Assembly (NCBI GenBank): GCA_016648135.1
Contig: JADDOH010023117.1
Location: 310,001-374,000, forward strand
Direction of reading: 5' to 3'
DNA length: 64,000 nt
Source of the DNA: Agrypnia vestita
Lineage: Eukaryota; Arthropoda; Insecta; Trichoptera; Phryganeidae
Shown here: positions 11,033-24,700 of the stretch, piece by piece
How the letters are laid out: each line of letters begins with the position of its first letter
How positions within the stretch are numbered: position 1 is the stretch's first letter
The notes under the pieces: generated by a model
What the model was told of the DNA's origin: nothing
The model's database searches: none
What the model saw: the letters and a program-made list of their open reading frames with translations, nothing else
Made by a program: the position numbers and the translations under genes

Positions 11033-11966
11033 CTAAAAACATGACACAAATATAATAAACTATTTATATGTTTATTGAAAATATATCTGTAAATTGTAAG
11101 AGGAAGAAACCATATTTGAGAAAATATCTTGGATTATTTGCACAGTGTAAACCTAATGATTATGAATTTATCAGTTAAATAATTATGTTTTATAAGTTTC
11201 CCCACACGGAAAATCCCTCGGCAAAATTATACCCACAGTAAACGCTGAAAAGGATAAACAATATGTTTTACAGTAATCCAAGAAAAGACTATAATATTAT
11301 GTTAAAATAAAAACTTTACCTGTTAAAACTAGATCTAGAATTAGATCTCACAGAATATTCCTTTTCCGTTACAAGCTGGTGCTGTTCAAAATTATAGTCG
11401 GAAACATCTTTCTTTATGCTCTTTACATGGTAATGATTAATATTTGATTCTTGTATTGGATCAAATCTAACGTCAGATTTCTTTAAAGCAGGTTTTTTAA
11501 TTATTGCAGGTGCTTTTGAAGGACTAATATTGTCTTTTATCACATCTTCTTCAAAATCGTCAGATGCGTAATCATAATCAATGCTGGACTGCCCGCTTAC
11601 TTGTTCATCAATTTTCTTTGGTTGTGTTTCATTGTCTTCCAGAATTACACCATGGTGTGAATTTGTTATATCTGCAACTTCCGTTGTAATTCTTTCTCTA
11701 GCTTCATGGTTATAGTCTCCAGAGTCATTACTATTTTTTCTGGCACTCAACAAACTATTACATCTCTTTGTTACATTTCCCATTTTTGATAATTTATCAG
11801 CCAATTCATCAATTTCGTTGTTGTTTTCTTCCACAACTAAAGACTTTTTGTGTGCTAAAAAAATATTCCCATCTCCTTGATCATGTTCATGCCTTTCACT
11901 TCCAACACCAGCCGTGGTAAAATCACCACATAAAAATGTTTGATTTTCTAAATTTTCTAATGACAT
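10819..11966 (-). CDS. CFAP97: CFAP97/hemingway-family cilium- and flagellum-associated protein (3' end missing)
   Basis: Two - strand exons (11966-11320 and 11032-10819) join in phase to give 287 residues. The first 216 are acidic, polar and low in hydrophobics, consistent with disorder. Residues about 220-287 match the KIAA1430/CFAP97 homology domain: KKQRKINMSFSNE, IERENSILLRKI, then a serine-rich linker, RTSNASI, and QDKIQYENL. In known members this domain ends with a few more residues of the (L)LLKRI type. Here a good donor, GTAAGC, follows ENL directly, so a short last exon lies at lower coordinates or off the window. Family members (Drosophila hemingway) act in motile cilia and sperm axonemes. 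The gene sits head-to-head with BLTP3. Confidence 0.8.
11320..11966 (-). CDS. CFAP97: CFAP97-like gene, first coding exon
   Basis: The ATG at 11966-11964 opens MSLENLENQTFLCG. The exon ends SSFN plus two bases, before donor GTAAAG at 11319. It encodes the acidic, presumably disordered N-terminal region with the motif DYASDDFEEDV. Confidence 0.8.
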
Positions 11967-12751
11967 GATTTTTTTCGAGGTTCATTCCTTGTAATCAAAA
12001 TGGTTCAAGCAAATCACTTTTCGGTCTATACAACTGTTTGGCACTGCTAATAGATTATTATATTGTCAGTTTTCAACCTGAAATATAATTTTCTTTTACA
12101 CATTACACATGATGAAAAATGTACGAAATATGTGAATTATTAGGATCCGTAATAAGCTCTATGTAAATTTTATTGTACACACGGATATTGATTGCATTTA
12201 TTACCTTCTAGTGACGATAAAATGTTAACTGCCAAAACACTTCTAATCAAATAAATAATTTTTCGAGTTATGTTGTGAATCACAAAAATATCGATTATTC
12301 TGCGTTGCTAAGGACTAAACAAACTTGTTAAAAAAACATAACATATGGCTATAATTTAATTGTTGTGACGTGACAAGTTCTCAAAAACATTAATTTTCAG
12401 AGTTTGCCGTATAGCAGTTCCTAGTTTTACATTGTGGATTAAGTACATTCATATTAAAGTTATTTTATATATAAATATGTACAATACTGTAATCATTTTG
12501 GGTAAGTACTTTATCAGTGACAGATAATATTTTTGTGGTCTCCTGATATTTTTGACACATTCCATAGATCCACTTTGTCTATGACAAATGACAAATGATT
12601 AGTAATTAGCAGGTTTATGGTAGTTTTAGGTTTGGCAAGTGACGTTTAATATGGAAGTACGTCGATAAGACAGTTTTTCATTTCTTGTTTCTCCATTCTG
12701 TACCTTGCACTATTGTGTTTCCTTAAGTTAAGATTACATTATACATTAAAA
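11967..12751. promoter_or_regulatory. intergenic region of a divergent gene pair
   Basis: The 785 bp between the CFAP97-like ATG and the BLTP3 ATG must hold the 5' leaders and the promoters of both genes. There is no TATA box in a clear position on either strand. A word GTTGCTAAGGAC at about 12304 vaguely resembles an RFX X-box but lacks the spacer of the consensus, so I do not call it as a site. Confidence 0.5.
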
Positions 12752-12795
12752 ATGGTTACCATAATAAAAAACCAGTTGCTTAAACATCTTTCGAG
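12752..12795 (+). CDS. BLTP3: BLTP3 exon 1 (start codon)
   Basis: Encodes residues 1-15, MVTIIKNQLLKHLS plus two bases of Arg. The donor is GTAAGA. The start matches the human start (IIKKQILKHLSRFTKNL), which fixes the ATG. Confidence 0.9.
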
Positions 12796-15700
12796 GTAAG
12801 ATTGATTGAGAATAAATATATTAAGCAGTTCTATTAAAATATATTCCTTTCTTTTTAATCTGAGTGATACATTGTGTTTATTTTTGGATAAAAATAAAGA
12901 TTTCCCAGTATTACATTTTTTTGTGGACCCTTCACTCAAATGTACTATTATTCTATACAATTTATCGGAGTGATATTGCTTGTATAGTGGGTATGTCTAT
13001 GGATTTATGGGGCGCAAATTTGATGGTATATGTATATTGTAGTGTATCATGTTAATACAGTAAAGTCAGCGCAATAACAGTATTATTTTTTGATCGCCTT
13101 CTATTATTGAGCATTTCAAATTTGACACTGTCATTAAAAATCACTTTATTTTTTAAATATTTTTTTATAATAATGTAAGAGTAGATTATTCTAAAATTCA
13201 CATTATGATCCTTAGAATTTTCCTGCTCAGAGTTTTTAATGTTTGAATTTTCCTGTATGAGATATTAATATTATTCATGGATTGATTTTGGTATTTAATA
13301 TGAAAATATTTTTCAAATGCTTAATTATTTTTCTATTTAATTTTAATGGTAAAAATTATCAAAATATCCAAATTACTTAAAACATTTAGCCCAGAATCTA
13401 TTAGAAATTCACAGAGTGATTTTCGTTTCTTTGTGTGGAACAAGTTGGAAATACAACATTGTCACAAATTTCAAATTCATACAATGATGTTGACAAAGCT
13501 TTTGATAAGTTTTCATAATATGCTGTTACATCTATAGACAATCTTCATAAATTTTTAAACATATGGCAAACTTACACTAAATTTACTTAATTATTGAATA
13601 TTAAAAAGAAAGCGGAAACATATCTCTCATTTTGAGATGTAGCTATCTTTTACCTTTTCAGAAAAATTATATTCCTTCGGCAGATATTACAAGGGGTCAA
13701 AAATTTTAATTTAAAAATTTTGAGCACATTTTTAATTATTCAATTTGTTGTAAATTACTGTGAAATATAAGTAATTGCTGATTAGTTGGAGCATCTTTTT
13801 GACCTTGACCTGTGCACAAAAAATGTTGATTAACATAGTAATTTTTATTCCATGAGGAATAAAAATAGATGAAAACAATTTTACTTAGAATAGTAGTTAG
13901 GCATTAAGCATTGAAAATGAGAAAGAATATTTTGTATTTTAAAAGACATAAAATCAATTAATAATAGAGAAATTTACTAATGAAACATGTTATTAAAACT
14001 ATGTCACCTTTACACAACATAAATTAAAACATGTCACCTGCTTAAACGAGTATACAAAAATAGTAATTTGGTATATGATTTGATTTTTATTTTTCTCATT
14101 TTGACTTTAAAACTGGAGTAGATTTTAGACTATATAAAATGTACTAATTTTAACAAAATATTATTTATGTTAGTATATAATCATTAAAAATGTTTTTTTT
14201 TTCTACTGCTTTCGGGATGTAACCCGTCTCTTCGTCAGGACAACCAATACACATCACACTATAGTATTATTTGCACACCTTTACAAAATAAGTTGGTGTG
14301 TAAATAATACAATGGTTGTGGTGTGTAGTGATATTTACATGCTAGTGTAGTGGTTGTCCTGACGAAGAGATGGGTTACATCCCGAAACCGGTAGACAAAA
14401 AAGTCATTCTTAGTGGTTATGTTTATCCTAACATAAATAACATTTTCTTAAAATGTCTGACTACAAAGTTAATGCTTTAAATATTAACAATATTATGTAC
14501 TCATTTCTCCATTTATAAAGCACTATGTATTCCTAATAAACATTGAGTCATATGTTGTATATTTTAAGAAGAGCACCCATTATACTTTAATCTCCCCACT
14601 CTATAAGATAAATTGGTCTGTTGTTTTGAAGGGAACTGAAGAAGTACACAATCATCCAATCTTTTTTCATTATCAGCGACAATTGTAATGTTTTATTTTT
14701 GTATCATTTTATAATTGTTTGTAAACATTACTGAGTATATTTATAGCTCAAGATAAGACAGAAAACATTTGAAAAAAATTTCAATGTCCTCAGCTGTCAA
14801 GAGCCCTAATTTTGATACTTTTATTATTTGTCAACATTCTAAAAATATTGTATGTTTTATTAAATATTATAGAATTTTTTCATCAATGTTATCAATAATA
14901 ACAAAATCAAATTATCATAATTGATTGATCATTGATTGCCTGATCAAATAACCAGTTTATGATTTTTTATAGAGAAATTAGTAATTTTCCTATTTAATTT
15001 TTATCACTTTTCCACATATGTATATGTACTTTGCATTCACATATCAAATATTTTCTTCCAGGTTCACAAAAAACCTTTCACCAGAGCAAATCAGTGTCAG
15101 TGCCCTGCGGGGCCAAGGAACGCTGTCATCTCTGCAGCTAGACGAAGCTGTCTTGACAGAACTTTTAGAGCTTCCAGCATGGATGCGACTCGCTTCGGCC
15201 ACATGTGGCAGGGCCACATTCCGTGTCCACTGGACCAAGTTGAAAACAATGCCAATAGAACTGGTAAGTTCAACAGTGGTGGATTTTAAGTGACGGGTTT
15301 ACATTTTTTAAGTATTTTAATGTTATATGTTGATATCTGATGATTTATTTGAAATCAAAGATAATTTTTAAGTGTAAATTTATGTCTTATTTACTTACTT
15401 ACTTACCATCACACTTTTTCTCCGTGGGGGTAAGTAGAGGGGATAGAGTTGTCCGCGGTTGCCCTCTTTCTGGCACCGTCAACACTTGCGTTATATATGT
15501 AACTTTCTTACCATTCATTTGCTCAACATGCCCAAACCACCTGAGCGACCCTTTTTTAATTCTATCAGCTTTACATTCATTCCTAATATCTTCATTCTTT
15601 ACTCTATCATAAATGGATTAGCCACACATAGATCTATGGCATCTCATCTCCACTTTTTATCTTATTGTTTAAAATTGTTTGTTTGATATCTTAACTTTAG

Positions 15701-18700
15701 CATGCTTTAGCCTGATAATACGACAATCTCTAAGTACACCAAATGTATCCATGTATAGCATGTATCCAAGATTTTTTTATATTATGGATGTATCAAGGAA
15801 GCCACTTTGAATGAAATAACATAGACATAACAATAATAGCATTTAACAATTAGCTGTGACCTTTCAAAGCTTTAAAGATATGAAAATAGTGCGTCTGAAT
15901 TTGACATTTCCCAATTGTCACTTAACCCTTTAAATTGAATGTTGCTGAAGCAACTCGTGAAGTTTATTAAATGGAAGATTTTTTCTGCTCTCCTGATTTT
16001 AATTAAAGTTGCTCTTTTGTTTCCTCAAACATATTTTCAAGATATTATCACTAATGGCCAGGGAGTTCCAAATAAAAAATGCTGGTTTAGTTATCAGCAA
16101 TTGTTTATTGGATAGTTTTTCAAAATTAATTAAATTGAGATTAAACAATAAATAAGTATACCTTGTTGTAGCACAGTGGACCCTCAATATTCAGCAATTT
16201 GTTCCCTAGGGAAGATTGAAAATCGATAAATTATTTAATCCATTTCCAGCCCCAAATTTAATTTAATCTATTCTTTAACAAACAAAAAAATTCACTCCAA
16301 AATCGATCTCGGAAATCATCGCAAATACATTTTAATTAGTATTGACAATTATTTATTAATACTTTATCATTATGACAGCAATTTTCTCGTTGAGATGCCG
16401 TTAATATGCGTAAATATACAGTGTCCGGTGACTGGTGTCGGAGCCTTTAATAGCATAAAATATTATCAATTTCATTGACGTTTGGAGATAGTTTCTCTTG
16501 GATGATCGAGGGGATCCGACGGGGCAGTTAAAGAAAAAAAATTAATTTTACGATTTTTGGTGAATTTCGCATTCGCATCGTGATATTTTTCATCCGTACC
16601 TAGAATTTTGAATTAGCGGGGTTCTGCATGATTCTTAATGTTTTTTTGGGTCCCTTGAATTTCGTGTTAACAAGTTTTTACTGTAATTAGGATTCATATT
16701 TTTAATATGTGGAGCAGTAACTTTGTGGTTAGACCTTTCATTTAGATTGACATTAGATTTTCAATGCAATATTTTTAATATGTGCATATATGGATTTCAT
16801 TTCTATTTCACAGTAATGTTTGATTTTGATTATTTTATATCAGAATCTGGAAGACATTCAAATAATGGTGGAGACATGTGCCGAACCAAGGGGAGGAGGG
16901 GAGACACCCCCCGCCTCCACCCCGTCCCCTGGCCTTCCACCCGCCCGTTACAGTTTCATACACAAGGTCATAGATGGCATCAGTATCACAGTCAACACAG
17001 CCAGAATACAGTTCACCAGTCCGGTGTTTGTTGCCACTGTCCAGGTAAAATTATAATTTAACAATATTTAAATGTCTCCTTCCCTTTTTACTAAGTAGAT
17101 CTGCCTTTTCTCCCCATTCCTGATCCCCTTTTATTTTTAATTCTTTGACTCTCTTGGTTTGTTCATAATTTAAACCTTTTTTTTTTTTGTTATATATCGT
17201 TGCATTTTATTATGTTGTTGTATTTTAATAAATTACTTATTAATTCTGTGGAAACTTGTAAGATGGCCTCTGTACTACTTAATATTCATGTGTAACCTGA
17301 TTTTTATTTGTACCTGCTGTTAGTTTCCCATAAATAAATAAATGATATGTATAATAATTGAGTCACATTGTTAGCACATTCCAGTGACATACAGTTCCAA
17401 CTCGGTTTCTCTATCCCGGTACAAGTATGGGCATTCTTAAGGGGCTTCTCCACCCTGGTAGAATAAAATTTACGTAGAAATTGGGTTATTAATTTATTTT
17501 TTATTGGCACTTATTATTGTTCGTATTAAACTATTATTTTATTGGAAAATTATTTAAAAAAATGGCCGCTTTCTCATGGAACTCTTTCTCTGTGCAACTT
17601 GCAACTGACTGACATGCAACTTTCCCCGGTGCATGTTTGTTTGAGACAGTAAAGAAGATTATGTACTTATTCAAAATGAAATTTCTAAATTGTAGCATAT
17701 ACATTTGAAAAAAACATTTTTTGTAAAATTGAGAGCAATTTGAAGAAGAAAAAAGAAAAATTTTAAACATTTGTTTTTAACAAATAGAGTACGTCATGTT
17801 CACAGAACGCTTTAATCCCAGTTCCAATTAATAATCCAATTTCGTTCAAATTCACGCCTAAAAAACGAAATTCAGCGGCTGGAAATGGGGCTTGAGCCCC
17901 GGGCCACCAAACCCGAACCGGCTTTTCAACACATGTTGCTATGGCCGCCTCTCCGTGGAGCGCCATAAAGATGCTACAAATATATACTAGGGCTTAGCAA
18001 AGACGCGAACCAATGTTCCGTCATTTTTGCAGCTAGTACTCCTAATAATTGAAAATGTCCATTGCTTTTCTTTTTTTGCCTACCTCAATGTTCGCCATCA
18101 ATTTTAAAATTAACTTGTTATATTTTTGTTAATTCCAGATGTCAAGAATCACAGTTGAATCAAGAACTCCACAATGGCAGAAAGGTGATTTGAGACTCAC
18201 AAGACTGAAAGACACCCAAACATCACAACTACTTATTTTTAAGGTAATCAATTATAAGTCTTCATTAATCATGTCATAACTACTTAATTCAATCTTATTT
18301 ATTTAGTATATCTTATGTTAACATAAAAGTGTTGAATGACAGTTATAGTTTTTATTTTTAAGATTTTTAAGGTAATCAATCATAAGTCTTCATTAATCAT
18401 GTCATAACTATTTTATTTAACCTTATTTATTTAGTATATCTTACGTTATCATAAAAGTGTTGAATGACAGCTATGATTACATGTTGAAAATATTCAAACA
18501 TATTTTATCATATTTGGGTTTCTACATTTAAGCCACACACTACTTATTTTACTATTAAACTATCCCAATATAAAATGAAAGCCCGTGTCGCCGTTTGCTG
18601 CCTTAATGATAGAAATCCGTATTAACTTTGACAGTCTGTTTTTTCAATAAGTAATAAATCAAATAATAATAAGTAGTAAAATATTAAAGGTCTACTTCGT

Positions 18701-21700
18701 TAGCCTATTTTTAAACATTTGAATAAGAGCCCCCAAAGTACAGACTAAACAATCAGCTGATAGTTTAGTTGGATCGGGATGAATCCTCGCAAACCACGCA
18801 AATTAAATGGTTTCATTGGTGATAGATGCGCGCGCGCAACTGTACAATAGTCTGCCAATTGCTTCCTAGGCAGTTTGATACTTGATAACGATAACCCGCA
18901 ATTGGATTGAACAGTTGTGCCACTCGCACTGGCAGAAATGTACTCAGTACTCAGCGACAAAGAAATGCTATGAAGAACTACTGTTATTACTCTTATTATA
19001 AAATGAAGGAGAAGAGACGAGATTATTGGGTCACATTCAGTGTCAAATTATTGCAGAAAATCTCACAGAATCCATCTTAAACTACTGAACTTTCTGAAAA
19101 AGAGCATAACCAGTTCAATGAAGTTGTAAATTAATTGAACCAGCAATAGCAAAGGAACTGAGAGCATCGTCGATTGATTAGGAGGCGAGCGTTCGCATAG
19201 CACGCCATATGATAATCGTTTAATTTATGATATTATTGAAAAAAAAATACATCTCACGAGGCCATTCAGTCATAAAAGGCCCACAAAGCGAAACAATTTT
19301 CTTCATTTTGAAAACATCGTAGGTTTGGTAATTTATTAATTAATTAATAATTTAGTTTGTATCATTTTAACACGATATCCGTATTTAGAATATATGTAAC
19401 TTGATGAATAAATTTTAAAATGATATATTTCGATACAAAAATGTGATAAAAAACGCATGAGAAGATATGAGAAAAATGATCTAATTTGCTCACTCCGCCG
19501 GACGATCACCAGTTAAGTAGTTGGCCGATAGTTAAGGTAATCAGGCAGTCAATAAACCCATTTTATGGGTAATATAATAGGCCCCGTTAAAAGCCGCAAT
19601 AATAGTAGAACTTGTATGAGAAGATGTATGAATGTGGCCGAAGCAAAAGTGGTGTGCCAGGATAGAAGAGTGTGGCGTTCAATCCTCTCTGCCTACCCCT
19701 GTGGGAAAATGACGTGATGGTTAGTCAGTTAGTTAGTTATAATATGATTTTAAATCGTCAGATGTCTATACATATGTACTTATGTATGTCTTCGTGCTAA
19801 TTAAGTAACTGATTAAACTGTCGCCGATCAAAAATCTGTAATCTGCGGGGGCTCTAAGAGTCACATTTAGTAATATATATCACTATTTTGAAAATAGACA
19901 TAATTAGGTAGCATTCTATTTTAGGAAGTATCCTGGCAATCAGCTAGAATAGAGGCCAAAGCTGTGAAGGAAGGCGGAGGGCTTCCACCGTTGAGACTAT
20001 TGACTAATCAGGCTCACTGCCGCATCACCATTAAGAAGAGATTATCAGGTCAGAATCTTGATAATAGTAACTGGTGGATAAGACAATTATCTTTTATTTC
20101 TCTTCCGAATTGCTATTTATGTTTTTTTTACGATACTCAATTTTATGGTAATCAATTTTGTTATTATTTAATTTGCAGACTGCTTTGTGGTTGGATCTAG
20201 ATTAGTTTTGATCCTTGAAGAGGCCCTGTGGGTGCTGACAGACAGACAGCTGGGTGCTGCTCTGGCTTTTGCAGATTCTCTCTCTACTCTCGTTAGGAAA
20301 GCTTCTGCCCAGGTTACCCGAGATAAAGCACAAAGGAAATTAGAGGTTTCTGTGTATTCTAATTCTAAAATTACTATTGCAATAGATGCATTTAGCAGGC
20401 ATTTTCAATTACAATTTTTGTTGTATTTGTAAAATAACTGAAAATTACAATGACAAGTTTATTGTTATTTACCTTCATTGTTTTACTGTTTAGACACTCC
20501 CCGAATATTTGGCTCAGGTGTATCAAACAGGAAGAACGGGTGGTCCCCCAACAACGAGTATGGTTAAAGGAGCCAAGAACACGGATCCTTTGGCAAAACT
20601 TTTTGCCGTACATGATGTTAATGAGACGTCGTACCATTTTGTATCCCAGAAAATAGACCTACATCTCTGTGATGATCCAGGGCGTAAGTATACTAGATAT
20701 TTGTTAAATCAAAAGCAATAACACAACACACCAATTAAAATCCTGTCATGGCTTACTAACGCACAAAAGTATTACTCAGAATTATCCTGCTGCTAACATA
20801 AAAATTACTTATTAATTAGACAATATAATATTAGATCATAATTGAATTTTATTGTTAATTTCTCGTATTGTTGAATCGTTTTTTTTACATGCTTTTATAT
20901 TATTTAACTCTCTTTGTCTGTTATATTATTTAACTCTCTTTGTCTGTTTGTCTGTTGTGGTGGAATCTTGTAATTGATTTTTTGTCAACTTCTCAACTAG
21001 CTAGAGCTCTGAAATTCTCAACATTTACATAAAGTTGATGACTATGCATTATTAAATTATTTTTGACATAATTTGGTCATTATTTCGATTAAAATTAATA
21101 ATCATGTTACTCACATTAAATTAATAATCACGTCACTCACAAGCGAGAGCCGCAGAAACAGCTGAAGAACATGCCGTTCGAAAATTTGTTTTAAACTTTA
21201 AAACAGTGTATTTAATATTTGATATTGGCTACTGCACGGTTGATATTAAAAAATCAATCACGAATGTATGCGAAGAAAGGGTACAAAAGTATATCATCAA
21301 AATTTTTTTTGATCTATTTAGAAATGGAATGAAATTTAAATCTTTAACCTTAAATGTTGTTGCAATTCATAAATGGTGTAGTAAAAATTTATGAAATGAA
21401 ACCTGTCTTCCAGCGGGGAGATCTTCTCACCCACATCTGACTGCCGGAGCAGCCCTACAAGTCACCCTACAGAAGCTACAGTTTGATTACTACCCCTATC
21501 ATCTGGCGTCTGCCAACCGAAATCACTGGCCTGGTTACAGGTGAGATTTTACAATTTTTCTATTATTATTTCTGCGTGATTTATTAGAACCCCAATAATA
21601 TGTAATTTTTATTAATTTTATTAATGAATTATGTAATAACATTTTTCTATTACTATTACTACATGATTAATTTGAACCCTGATAATCTGAAATTCCCCCT

Positions 21701-24700
21701 AATTTGAAATTTTTCACACCCAAAATGCTAATTTCATAGTAGATTAATCCCGATAATTCAAAGACCCTGGTAATTTGCAATTCGAGTTAATTGTTAGTCC
21801 CTTGCTCCATAAATCAATACATTTCAGTTTACATAATTTGAAATTTGACAAAATTGAAAAAAATATTTTGATTATTTCGCAACAAATATGTTTTCGGGAG
21901 AACAACAAATATGTCAATGTCGGGTACTTTAGTAATAAAAATGTGGCGACCTATAAGTATAAGCATAATAAATATTGCTGTATAAGCGTAATAAATGCAA
22001 CCTATAAATATAAGCATAATAAATATTTAAAATTATTTCTTGAAATATGCAAAAATACAGACGCTTTTCACTAAATTAATGGCTTTTTTCATGAATTTTA
22101 CGATTCTTGGCGAATTTTGCAATCGCATCGCGATTTTTTTTTCGTACCTTGAATTTCGAATTAACGGGGTTCTGCCTAATTCAAAATGTTTTTTATGGGT
22201 CCCTTGAATTTTGAATTAACGAGGTTCTACTGTATTTCCATTAGAATGAGAAAAATATGAACTAATATTTTTAGATGCTTATGATAAATACTATTTTTAG
22301 GGAATCAGCTTCTCCACACACCCAGTGGCTGAGCCAGGCCCTCACAGCCTTCCGCGGCAGTTTGCTATCACTTTTGGAACCTCAAGTATGTTCATTTTTT
22401 ATTTAAGTGCTTTGTATATTTTAATCTCATTTCCAAGTATGTACATATTGTGGATTAAATACCTTCTGTGTGTAGTTTTCTGTGATATTCTTCCGCGTAA
22501 ATCTGAACTCTCCTCTGGCCGACGATTCGGATCCCTTTGCAGGGTCCATCATCAGGGCTGGTGTACCATGATCTTCTTAGATATCTTTTACCAATGTCAT
22601 CCTTGTTTCAGTCTACACAAAGACACTATGTCATGTTTTAAATAAAAATAATTGCAAAAAATTAATGTATTATATAACAATCATTTAGGGCCGGTTGTAT
22701 CAAATTTTGTTTAAATCATAGATTTTTGCATTTTCCACCAATCAAATAACCCGTTCTCATAAATAATGTATGTTTTAAACTCTTTATATTATTTATTATA
22801 AACCAAGCTGATATAAGCCGGCCCTTAGTCATTTTAGCAACGTATTACGTTAAACGTGTTCTTAGGTTTTCATGGCTATTCAGAATCTTCTGTTTTGTGT
22901 GTTTTGGACCATGTTTTTACAATTTTTCTAGCCTATATAATTAAAAATAAAGAGGAGATATATGTTCTGTTTGGAATGGTTATGTAAGTTAGTTATGCTC
23001 TGTTTTATTACACTTATTTCAACAGCTGTTCTTAGGGCCGGTTGTTTGATCAGGAGTAAAAGTAATAGTTAAGAAAAAATATAGATTTTTTGCATTTTCC
23101 ACAATCAACACACCCGTTTTCATAAAAATCTATGGTTTTTGCTTAACTATTACTCTAACTACTGATCAAACAATCGGCCCTTAGATTTCTTCATTGATGA
23201 CTCAAATTTCTATACTTTCCTTTAGAAATTACCTAACTCTGAGGACACAGATGTTCCTTCAGACCCACAATCGCAGGCTACACCGCCCGCTTCCCCCCAC
23301 AACATAACGGGACAAGCACGTAAGTTGATTACCACATTTGTGGTTATCTACTGAATTGTGCTATAATTGGAAACATTTTTTACATCAGTCATTTTAACAC
23401 GAGTCGTTTAATGATATTTTGTGATATTTTGCAGAGACCAGTAACTCTCCCGCAAGGAAAATGGTGCTACAACAGTTGGCTAAATTGATGACAACGTGTG
23501 TCATATTCAGACTTGAAGATTATACTCTCTATAAGGTTTTAAACAATTTATAATTTTCCTTGCTGCATGCATGGGTTAATATTGCAAATTTTCACTAACC
23601 ATCTATTTGTTTAATTAAATAAAATCAAAATAACTTTTTGATTTTATTTAATTTTGTATTTTTTTTTTATAACTTTTGTTTTCTATAAATATTTTTATAT
23701 AACATTAATCAAAGTAATAAACCTCGGAGTTACCTTACCGGAGGGACCAGCAGTTATAAGTCGAAAAATCAAGTAAGTCGGGATATGAACTTTCATACGA
23801 TATGTATGAGATATCGGGTTTTTTAATAGCTGTTCTAACAAGAAAACATCAATGCGTATAAAAAAATAAAAACAACGTAAGTCATTTTGTATGAAAAGTT
23901 TATTTAATGTACGTTTATTACTTATTTTCATACAAATTCGCTATCAGTTTCAGGATGTGACTTTGAGAGACAAATGAAAACACTGGAGATTGGTTAAAAA
24001 TTTATTGATTCTTATTCACAAAGTCACCGGACACAAATTAATTTGCAGCACATATCTCAAATTGACACTATTTTGCAATTTATCACTTGTCTTGAACATT
24101 TTATTATCGCTTGTTAGAATATTCTGTTTAATTCAACTATCGCACGTTATTTAAATCATTCACTTATCTGTAAGTTCTCGCCTGATATTTCCCTTAAATT
24201 AATCTGTGCGTCACCAGTATCACACACACGTTGGCACTACGGCTTGTCGCTAATAATGCACCGGTAGAAATGTTAAAACAAACATTGAATCTCCGCAGCA
24301 CTGGCCCCGCTATTTATATGAATCACGTTGGTTTTTCAAATCCTCGACAACATTCTTTACATTTCTAGAAGAAAGTTCCCATCGTTTCCAGACTGTTCCA
24401 GTGTGTCATTCCAATGTGACATATTAAAAGGGAATTCGAATTCAATCCGAATTCTACCATCACATTACATTACTGTACTTTTATATTTTAAGTTAGTTTA
24501 AACAAGGCTTATAAATGATACAGACATGTCAAAACCTTTAGCGAATTTGTATAAAAGTAAGTAACAAATGTACATTAAATAGACTCTTCAAACAAAATGT
24601 CTAGATATTGTTACATAGTTGATGCCCAAGAAATATAAAAAACAAAATATGTTATTTTGAGGGTTGTGGAAGGGAGGGAAATGAAAATAACCTAACTTTG

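Noticed and set aside
12304..12315. GTTGCTAAGGAC as an RFX X-box for the ciliary gene
   Set aside because: The two half-sites match, but the spacer required by the X-box consensus is missing, so it is likely chance.
17820..17990. tRNA-like or SINE-like segment on the - strand (GGTTCGGGTTTGG, GGGCTCAAGCCC)
   Set aside because: The box B-like words are out of register with any box A and no cloverleaf folds. No second copy was found in the window.
22325..22645. A 106-codon + strand frame crossing BLTP3 exon 9
   Set aside because: It is in a different frame from the conserved BLTP3 reading and runs through the donor at 22386.
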